Below are positions 8,920 through 14,031 of a stretch of 14,031 nucleotides of DNA, one piece after another. Under the pieces are notes generated by a model. It was not told the origin of the DNA. It made no database searches and saw only the letters and a program-made list of their open reading frames with translations. The translations under genes were made by a program, and so were the position numbers. Position 1 is the first letter of the stretch; each line of letters starts with the position of its first letter. The DNA is from Gyrodactylus bullatarudis (Eukaryota > Platyhelminthes > Monogenea > Gyrodactylidea > Gyrodactylidae): the NCBI GenBank assembly GCA_012064415.1, contig SSNU01000281.1:26770-40800 (forward strand), read 5' to 3'.

Positions 8920-9296
8920 ACCCGGGGAAGCGTAAATTTCTGTCTATCTAACTATGTCTACACTACACCCACTCTGTCATGTCAGCTTTGTACAAAATTT
9001 ACATGTTACACAAGAATGTTTTCGCAAATATGTGAAAAGGAAATTCGACTTAGAAAACATTGTTTTTTAAGAGCTTGAATCTATAAACTGGTTTCAGATG
9101 TTTATCTTAAATTTTTTTCCGTTTTCTAACTTTTTCAGATTTCTTCATTTCTCAAACTTGTTTATTTATAAATTAAGATAGAATAATAAAAACTAATCAA
9201 AATTTATTCTTTTGAATGCCTCCGATAAAAATTGATTCGTCCTGAATAAGTTTTCTGCCTCTTTAAATCTTCATACCAACAGTGGATTTCTTCTCA
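8920..9296 (+). repeat. Left 377-bp terminal inverted repeat
   Basis: Identical in length to the right repeat and 375/377 identical by my base-by-base comparison. It contains a copy of the last 30 or so codons of the plus-strand transposase, so its inner part is displaced coding sequence. It also carries the complement of AATAAA signals, in the right direction to end the minus-strand gene. Confidence 0.95.
9150..9188 (+). repeat. 39-bp direct repeat, copy 1 (inside left TIR)
   Basis: TCTCAAACTTGTTTATTTAT and onward. It recurs at 9292-9330 with two substitutions. This copy is also present in the right repeat. Confidence 0.85.
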
Positions 9297-9330
9297 AACT
9301 TGTTCATTTATAAATTAAGATGGAATAATA
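9292..9330 (+). repeat. 39-bp direct repeat, copy 2 (spanning TIR inner edge)
   Basis: This second copy straddles the inner end of the left repeat (9296) and has no counterpart beside the right repeat. It may be what remains of the element's original left end before that end was overwritten by a copy of the right end. The rest of 9297-9419 shows no gene. Confidence 0.8.
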
Positions 9331-9419
9331 ATCAACATTTTAATGAGAACTCTGTTTAACATCTTTAATCAGGCTTGTGGGAATAACATTCTTCTTGTCA
9401 CCTTGTTCTCTGAAAAAGT

Positions 9420-10286
9420 TTATGCAAACATCGAAATTACGACTGATCTCATCCATATTGTTAGTAATGACTTGAACTCGATTTCTCTGACTATTGTGTA
9501 GGGGTCAGCAACATCCTGGCTATTGATACAATACAAGGCACCACACAAAAAGGAAACGTCCTCAGCAGCAGGGAAAGAGATTTCACCTTGACGTTCAAAA
9601 GCCTTTATCTTGTCATATCTTCTGTTAAAATATCTCTTTTTTAATTTGGATAATAAAGAGCAATTCTTGACAAATTCCCATTGAAGTTCCCGGCGCTCTC
9701 TGTAGCTTATCCCGACAATTCTCTGGCCAGTAGGACAAGTTCTGATTAGAACTTTGGAGTTCGATGGAATTCTACTCGTGGCTTCATAAACCAAATCTTC
9801 AATTTGTTCTCCACTTGATATACGAAGCAGCTCTGGGTTATTGAAATTTTCTAGAAAGTGAATTTTGTTTATTAAGTTTGAATTTTTCATTGGAGTTATC
9901 ATCCTTGTATATTTTTCTGTTGCATGATTAGTCAGGATAATAACTAAGTGTAGATCTGCCTCACAGACATTTAGATATCCTATACGTTGTTGAACTTTTC
10001 CAAAACCAACCGAAAGTATATTAAAATCTATAATGAACAGATTTTCTCGGGCAAGATTCTCAACACTTGAGCAGTAAAGCTTTAACTCCTCTTCGATCAC
10101 AACGTATTTAGGACATCGTGGTTGGGCAAACCTGACTCGGCAGGCATGACTCGATTTTAATTTATAGAAGTAAGATTTCGAAATCCCAAATTTTGAATTA
10201 ACTGTACGATAGTCAACTCTATTTGCAATCAATTTGAGAATCTCCTTTCTTTGGGAAAAGGTGTGCATTTTAGTTGGAGTAGACAT
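9420..10286 (-). CDS. Divergent helix-turn-helix protein of pogo-like element
   Basis: An uninterrupted 288-codon frame, stop TAA just below 9420, starting at the ATG at 10286. The N-terminus (residues about 8-45: FSQRKEILKLIANRVDYRTV then FGISKSYFYKLKSS) is a homeodomain-like helix-turn-helix of the CENP-B/psq kind. A basic, Cys/Pro-containing linker follows, and residues about 60-100 (VIEEELKLYCSSVENLA...) recall the second CENP-B HTH weakly. I see no DDE triad in the remaining 190 residues, which are rich in charged residues (KLKKRYFNRRYDKIK near 215-230). It lies head-to-head with the transposase gene across a 210-bp spacer. It could bind the element's ends or regulate transposition, or be a diverged transposase that lost its catalytic part. 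Past the TAA, a TTTTTCAG and a further short frame could mark a lost 3' exon. Function is unknown. Confidence 0.65.
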   Translation of the reverse strand: MSTPTKMHTFSQRKEILKLIANRVDYRTVNSKFGISKSYFYKLKSSHACRVRFAQPRCPKYVVIEEELKLYCSSVENLARENLFIIDFNILSVGFGKVQQRIGYLNVCEADLHLVIILTNHATEKYTRMITPMKNSNLINKIHFLENFNNPELLRISSGEQIEDLVYEATSRIPSNSKVLIRTCPTGQRIVGISYRERRELQWEFVKNCSLLSKLKKRYFNRRYDKIKAFERQGEISFPAAEDVSFLCGALYCINSQDVADPYTIVREIEFKSLLTIWMRSVVISMFA

Positions 10287-10496
10287 GAATGGAATTGACA
10301 GATAAGTGATAACGATTAAATAAGTGTGAATTTAGCAATTGATTTTTGCATATCACTCAAGCATAGGTGTGATATACATACCAATCAATCTTCAGTATAC
10401 ATATATATACATGGATATGCGCAAAAATTAAACCAATCATAACTTGCCTAGATTCTATAAAAAGCGAGCTAAGTAATTAAAACTGATTAATACATA
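10287..10496. promoter_or_regulatory. Shared divergent promoter region
   Basis: This 210-bp spacer separates two head-to-head genes. For the plus gene, TATAAAAA at 10456-10463 is about 34 bp before the ATG at 10497, implying a very short leader. For the minus gene, a TATATATA run at 10401-10408 lies about 115 bp before its ATG. GATTTTTGCATATC (10341-10354) and GATATGCGCAAAAATT (10414-10429) form an imperfect inverted pair around that second TATA run, and ACCAATCA occurs twice. Promoter use and any operator role are inference. Confidence 0.5.
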
Positions 10497-10814
10497 ATGC
10501 GTTCAAGAGTTCCCATTCACGTGAAAGTCAAGATTCTCAAGCTTCATTACTCTATGAATCTACAAGTACATTTAATAAGCTCATATACATCAATGAATGT
10601 CAGATTGATTAGATCTAAAATCAAGCATGTTGAAAAGCTGACTGAGGAATCAACGAATCTATACTACCTGAGAAGGAATAGTATTCCTATTAGTCAGTCC
10701 AGAATTGTAAAAATTGCTAGACAAATTGCTGAAGGTATGAACATTCCAAATTTCAAATGTTCAAGTCATTATTGTTCAACTGTAATCAAAAATGCGAAAA
10801 TGAAGTTTAAGAAG

Positions 10815-10840
10815 GTTAGACTTATTTATTTATTTAACAG
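10815..10840 (+). other. Probable 26-nt intron
   Basis: GTTAGACTTA...TTTAACAG falls exactly between codons of the HTH region and joins KKFKK-like coding to LCGTEI, which fits the family continuation. Removing it shifts the reading frame to the one that continues with DFTQIKEFY. At 26 nt it would be exceptionally short. A small insertion in a decaying gene is the alternative. Confidence 0.45.
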
Positions 10841-11157
10841 CTCTGTGGAACGGAAATTTAGGATTTTACTCAGATTAAAGAGTTTTATAAAAATCTTCTC
10901 AACATATTGTTTTTTATGGAGAGAATAACATTTTTAACTTGAATGAAGTGCCCTGGGTTTTGAAACAAGCTCCTGAGAAGAGTATCCAACATATAGGCGA
11001 GTTATTCAATTTTTATGTTTAGGAAACACTGATAAAACTGTATAAGACAATAGAACCAGATAAACAGCTGTTCTCCTCGTTAATTCAGTTAGAGAAAAAT
11101 CTAAATTGATGATTATTGGTAAGAATCGTGCTCCACGCTGGTTGCCTATAAATCAAG

Positions 11158-11211
11158 GTAAGAACTCACCTCCCTCGAAACAAATATTTTTTAAATTGTA
11201 TTTTTTTTCAG
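11158..11211 (+). other. 54-nt GT-AG intron in transposase
   Basis: GTAAGAACTC at the 5' side and TATTTTTTTTCAG at the 3' side are textbook signals. Splicing restores NQENPFIYESYDNAWM, which fits the pogo pattern better than the intron's translation. Length is a multiple of three, so the frame is open either way. Confidence 0.75.
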
Positions 11212-11719
11212 AAAATCCGTTTATTTATGAATCCTACGATAATGCATGGATGAATACAGAAATTATGTGGCATATTCTCAAGAACCTACATGATCTCCTA
11301 ATTCGAGATAATCAAGAAGGGATACTTTTAATGGATGCTGTTTCTTTTCACAAAACTGCAGTAAGACAGCTCTCAGTGCACCTTCTAAACTTAAACCTTT
11401 GTTTCTTCCCTGCGAATTCGACTCCTGTTACACAACCGATCGATGTAGGTATTGGTCGATCCTGAAAGGCCGGATACAGAAGATTACTAGAAGAAGAGAG
11501 AATGGAAAGGTTCAACGAGAGAGCTAGAAACTTCGATTTGTTGGAAAATCAATAAGCATCTACTGATACTCTCAGATGGCTGCTCAAGCTTGGGAGGAAT
11601 CAGCGCACGGACGATATCAAGATGTTTTGAAATCACCCAACTTAAAGAAACTAGGCTGGCACCAGAACAGCACACAGCAGATGATTTCGTTCAAAGATTC
11701 TACAACAAAAAGACTTTAC

Positions 11720-12096
11720 TGAGAAGAAATCCACTGTTGGTATGAAGATTTAAAGAGGCAGAAAACTTATTCAGGACGAATCAATTTTTATCGGAGGCAT
11801 TCAAAAGAATAAATTTTGATTAGTTTTTATTATTCTATCTTAATTTATAAATAAACAAGTTTGAGAAATGAAGAAATCTGAAAAAGTTAGAAAACGGAAA
11901 AAAATTTAAGATAAACATCTGAAACCAGTTTATAGATTCAAGCTCTTAAAAAACAATGTTTTCTAAGTCGAATTTCCTTTTCACATATTTGCGAAAACAT
12001 TCTTGTGTAACATGTAAATTTTGTATAAAGCTGACATGACAGAGTGGGTGTAGTGTAGACATAGTTAGATAGACAGAAATTTACGCTTCCCCGTGT
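11720..12096 (-). repeat. Right 377-bp terminal inverted repeat
   Basis: Partner of 8920-9296. Its inner edge falls exactly on an in-frame TGA (11720-11722) in the transposase C-terminal frame. The gene's terminal stop TAA at 11810-11812 lies inside the repeat, overlapping AATAAA at 11808-11813. Another AATAAA follows at 11850-11855. Confidence 0.95.
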
Positions 12097-12109
12097 TAAA
12101 TTTTTTGGT

Positions 12110-12171
12110 TATAAACAAATATCAAATGGTCATGGTCCTTTTTAAGGAGCACCCAGGAAAATTTGTTACCT
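12110..12171 (-). repeat. Right terminal inverted repeat of the outer element
   Basis: Partner of 6953-7014. It lies just 13 bp outside the pogo-like element, showing that the latter jumped in close to this end. Confidence 0.85.
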
Positions 12172-12381
12172 TAAAAATTTTGGTTATGGTAAAGAAAGGC
12201 TGCACAAAAATTTTCTCTGCCCCAAAATTTTTCCAAGTTGGAAAAATATATATCGATGTGTCTGTCACACACTCCTTTTGTACCCTTCTTTGTCATGATG
12301 ATGTAACCCCTTGGTTATCTATCCTACAAAATTGGAAAAGTTATCCTTTTCAAAGTTAAATAACTCTGATTCTGAATGAGA
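12172..12381. other. No gene; one TCTCTGCCCC motif
   Basis: Flank of the outer element. It contains TCTCTGCCCC at 12214-12223, one of several copies in the window. The open frame crossing 12093-12359 starts in the pogo-like repeat and has no family resemblance, so it is not called. Confidence 0.5.
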
Positions 12382-12729
12382 TATTCGCAAAATTCACAGA
12401 GCAATTATGCTTAAAATTTTCTCCTCTATAAAATGGTATAAGTATCAAAATTAGAACTCGACTAATAAGAAGGATAGAATCTCAGAAAATTTTTTTAATT
12501 TAACAGTAGGTTTTGGATTATTCGTAATATTTGGTAAAACGTATATTTTTCATATAATTTTTCAAAACTTGTTCTTTGTTTTAATATAAAATTACAATTT
12601 CAAATCACCAAATCAAATTGTTTTTCTGAAATTCTATTCTTCTTATTAGTTGAGTTCTAATTTTGATACTTATACCATTTTATAGAGGAGAAAATTTTAA
12701 GCATAATTGCTCTTTGAATTTTGCGAATA
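12382..12729. mobile_element. Fold-back (MITE-like) element, 105-bp arms
   Basis: The arms 12382-12486 and 12625-12729 are inverted copies with few mismatches, sharing GAGCAATTATGCTTAAAATT and CTCCTCTATAAAATGGTATA, around a loop of about 138 bp. No coding capacity. No clear target duplication at the tips. The arm similarity is higher than that of the Tc1-like element, suggesting a younger event. Confidence 0.82.
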
Positions 12730-13441
12730 CAGTACGAACTGTGCACTTTATGTCAAAAATCACCCTTTTCTCTCTGCCCCGTTTTATTAAATAAATAATA
12801 TAACCTCTGTACTTATAAGTAAGCACACTTCAATTATTGGAACTTGAAAAATAAAATAGATAAAAAATTATACAGTTAGGTTCAGAATTTTTTTCTCTTC
12901 CCAACCATATAATATATCATATTATCTTAAACCAGAGATATAGGCATTTAAAATCTAATAAATTTATAACTTTAAGTGAAAAAAATTTCTCGATAATCCG
13001 TTTTTTCTTCTACAAAAAGGGCTTGTCTTAGTCACAAAACAAACAATGAGTCATAAACCCAATTCTATCGTTTGAATTAAAGAATCCCAGCTTGAAGAAC
13101 AGATGTTTACTAAATTAAACCCAGTTTAGTTTTTATTCATTGAAAATCTTTTTCTATATTAATGGGTATGGTTAGTTCAGATTAGGTGTTAATTTTTTTT
13201 TTCATCAATATTAATGAGAAATTTTAAGTTTTAGGTGTGAAATGATAACTTTTTGATAAATATTAATGATTTAATGATCTCTCCTAAATTTTGTATCCAG
13301 ATATATCTTATCATAGATTACATGTATGAGTCTTTCTATTGAAATCCTATCCTAAAATGTATGACGGGATTAGCTCTGATTGGTTCAATAACATGAGTCT
13401 AATCTCTATTTATGGGATCGAAATTTTTAATGTAATTAGTA
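12730..13441. other. No gene seen
   Basis: A+T-rich. It has one TCTCTGCCCC motif at 12771-12780 and short repeated ATATTAATGA-type words near 13205-13270. The left end of the following pogo/Tigger-type element presumably lies here, but its terminal repeat cannot be placed without the other end. Confidence 0.4.
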
Positions 13442-14031
13442 ATGAAGCATCAAAACCATATCATTGTCAAGCAATTGGCACGCGAAGGCTATAAAAATAA
13501 AATTATTGCTGAAAAAACTGGATTAACAATTGACCAAGTTAAATATTATAAGAAGACGGTCTTCAAGAAATCTCCTAACGATGTCATGTTCGATAACATC
13601 CAAGAATTTCTCTATAAAATCAACAAGCCAGTTAAATTCAGAACTCTTCACGCAATTTTACGCAAAGAAGCAGAAAAACTCAAAATATTTCTCACATATA
13701 GGTTCATGCGGCTTTTCATCAGAAGCTTTCCTCAATTTAAACGGCAAATAGTAAGTTTTGTTTGCATATCTTTTTTTCTATATGTTGATGAATAATTTTG
13801 ATTTTCATAATTTTAGATATTTGAACGTGTAAATATCAATTTGAAGAAGAAGCTACAGAAAGAAATATACTGCTACTCGCTGACAATGTGGCTTTCCAAG
13901 GTCGCAACGCCTCCTGACAATGTGAAGCTATTATTTTTACCCCCAAATTGCACATCAGTTTGTCAGCCCTTAGACCAGGGAATAATTTGGAGTTTTAAAT
14001 CAAAATTCTTGAAAGAGTTAGGACGTCGACA
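13442..14031 (+). pseudogene. pogo/Tigger-type transposase, partial, runs off window
   Basis: From the ATG at 13442 the N-terminus IIVKQLAREGYKNKIIAEKT and GLTIDQVKYYKK is a helix-turn-helix. A second DNA-binding stretch ends in FMRLFIRSFPQFKRQ. A 66-nt intron (13751-13816) with GTAAGT and TTTTAG joins RQ-I to IFERVNINLKKKL in an open frame. The DDE end follows: LLLADNVAFQGRNA in a second frame, then, after a one-base shift, LLFLPPNCTSVCQPLDQGII in the original frame, giving a DD30D-like spacing typical of pogo/Tigger. The part with the first catalytic Asp is missing, so the copy is internally deleted as well as frameshifted. The 3' end lies beyond the window. It differs clearly from the transposase at 10497. 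Confidence 0.78.
13751..13816 (+). other. 66-nt GT-AG intron
   Basis: It begins GTAAGTTTTG and ends CATAATTTTAG. Its removal keeps the frame open from the HTH region into the DDE part, whereas reading through meets a TAA at 13793-13795. Confidence 0.7.

Larger units (their letters stand above)
10497..11812 (+). pseudogene. pogo/CENP-B-type transposase, intron-containing and broken
   Basis: The plus-strand transposase of the element. Residues 1-106 form an N-terminal DNA-binding region; the CENP-B-type HTH shows at IARQIAEGMN then NFKCSSHYCSTVIK. A 26-nt intron (10815-10840) joins KMKFKK to LCGTEI, followed by a TAG. DFTQIKEFYKNLLNIL and, one frame on, NIFNLNEVPW (about 10927-10956) mark the first catalytic site, where Asn (10942-10944) replaces the Asp of 'N.DE'. 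VLLVNSVREKSKLMIIGKNR continues after a further break. A 54-nt intron (11158-11211) precedes the segment with LLMDA (Asp 11334-11336) and FFPANSTPVTQPIDVGIG (Asp 11442-11444), a DD35D spacing. A TGA ends GIGRS, but coding runs on (KAGYRRLLEEERMERFNERA) and, after a frame change, AAQAWEES through HSKE to the TAA. Several stops and shifts make it non-functional as it stands. Confidence 0.82.
8920..12096. mobile_element. pogo-like transposon with long TIRs and two divergent genes
   Basis: The 3,177-bp unit begins ACCCGGGGAAGCG and ends as the complement of ACACGGGGAAGCG, with TA outside each tip (8918-8919 and 12097-12098), the target duplication of the IS630-Tc1-mariner superfamily including pogo. 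The terminal inverted repeats are 377 bp each and differ at two positions only (position 3 of the tip, and GCTTTG against GCTTTA). Inside are a minus-strand 288-codon gene, a shared 210-bp spacer and a plus-strand pogo/CENP-B-type transposase with introns. It is inserted within the right end of an older element. Long repeats and a divergent second gene are unusual for pogo elements, which usually have short repeats and one gene. Confidence 0.9.
6953..12171. mobile_element. Outer element with nested insertions, probably Merlin-type
   Basis: The ends 6953-7014 and 12110-12171 are inverted copies. The tip AGGTAACAAATTTTCC and the following TGGGTGCTCC are identical, then the match fades over about 60 bp. 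TA lies outside each tip (6951-6952 and 12172-12173). Between them are a fold-back element (7148-7613), a Merlin/IS1016-type transposase remnant on the minus strand, and a pogo-like transposon inserted 73 bp from the right end. Without the pogo-like insert the host element is about 2.04 kb. TA flanks suit Tc1-mariner more than Merlin, which normally duplicates 8-9 bp. So either the TA is coincidental or the Merlin remnant is itself nested. The pairing of ends is firm; the family is less so. Confidence 0.62.

Noticed and set aside
1555..11812. Reassigned stop codons (TAA/TAG as Gln, TGA as Trp) across the window
   Set aside because: Many internal stops fall where Gln or Trp would fit, but C-to-T and G-to-A decay of CAA, CAG and TGG gives the same pattern. 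The genes also carry frameshifts, missing domains and stops at other residues, so ordinary decay explains it.
12093..12359. 88-codon plus-strand open frame
   Set aside because: It starts in the tip of the pogo-like repeat and runs through the outer element's end; no family pattern.
13200..13275. Short ATATTAATGA-type repeats as a terminal repeat of the last element
   Set aside because: Too short and A+T-rich to separate from chance without the other end of the element.
13530..13751. 73-codon frame overlapping the second pogo-type gene
   Set aside because: Frame shadow of the HTH-containing reading frame, rich in Ser/Asn without motifs.
1..14031. CRISPR array, tRNA, rRNA or bacterial operon features
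   Set aside because: No regularly spaced repeats, cloverleaf or rRNA-like segments were seen, and the introns and transposon types point to a eukaryote.

Overview
This is a eukaryotic, strongly A+T-rich stretch (roughly 70% A+T by eye) with no recognisable host gene that is intact. It is a graveyard of nested transposable elements. The eukaryotic assignment rests on GT-AG introns inside transposase genes, TATA boxes, a Ty3/Gypsy-type LTR retroelement remnant, and Tc1-, Merlin- and pogo/Tigger-type DNA transposons. That mix suits an invertebrate animal best, but the species cannot be named from the sequence.

Layout. 279-2651: an internally deleted LTR retroelement, with two related LTR fragments carrying the same TATA-box core around a decayed gag and aspartic-protease stretch. 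3144-4486: a decayed Tc1-like transposon with about 200-bp inverted repeats, each holding two copies of a subterminal motif (IR/DR type). 5175-6143: a large asymmetric inverted duplication with iterated short motifs and a coding-like frame on the minus strand. 6953-12171: an outer element bounded by matching inverted repeats, holding a Merlin-type transposase remnant (minus strand, 8330-8700) and a 466-bp fold-back element (7148-7613). Inside it, 73 bp from the right end, sits a younger pogo-like transposon (8920-12096). 12382-12729: another fold-back element. 13442-14031: the start of a second pogo/Tigger-type gene that runs off the window.

The most interesting unit is the 3,177-bp pogo-like element at 8920-12096. 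It has 377-bp terminal inverted repeats that differ at only 2 positions, TA on both flanks, and two divergently oriented genes fired from a shared 210-bp spacer. The plus-strand gene is a CENP-B/pogo-type transposase with introns, now broken, whose first catalytic Asp reads Asn. The minus-strand gene is an uninterrupted 288-codon frame with an N-terminal helix-turn-helix but no visible DDE domain. A second, divergent DNA-binding partner is not the usual plan of pogo elements and is the best candidate here for something undescribed. The 3' end of the transposase gene lies inside the right inverted repeat, so the left end appears to be a copied right end.
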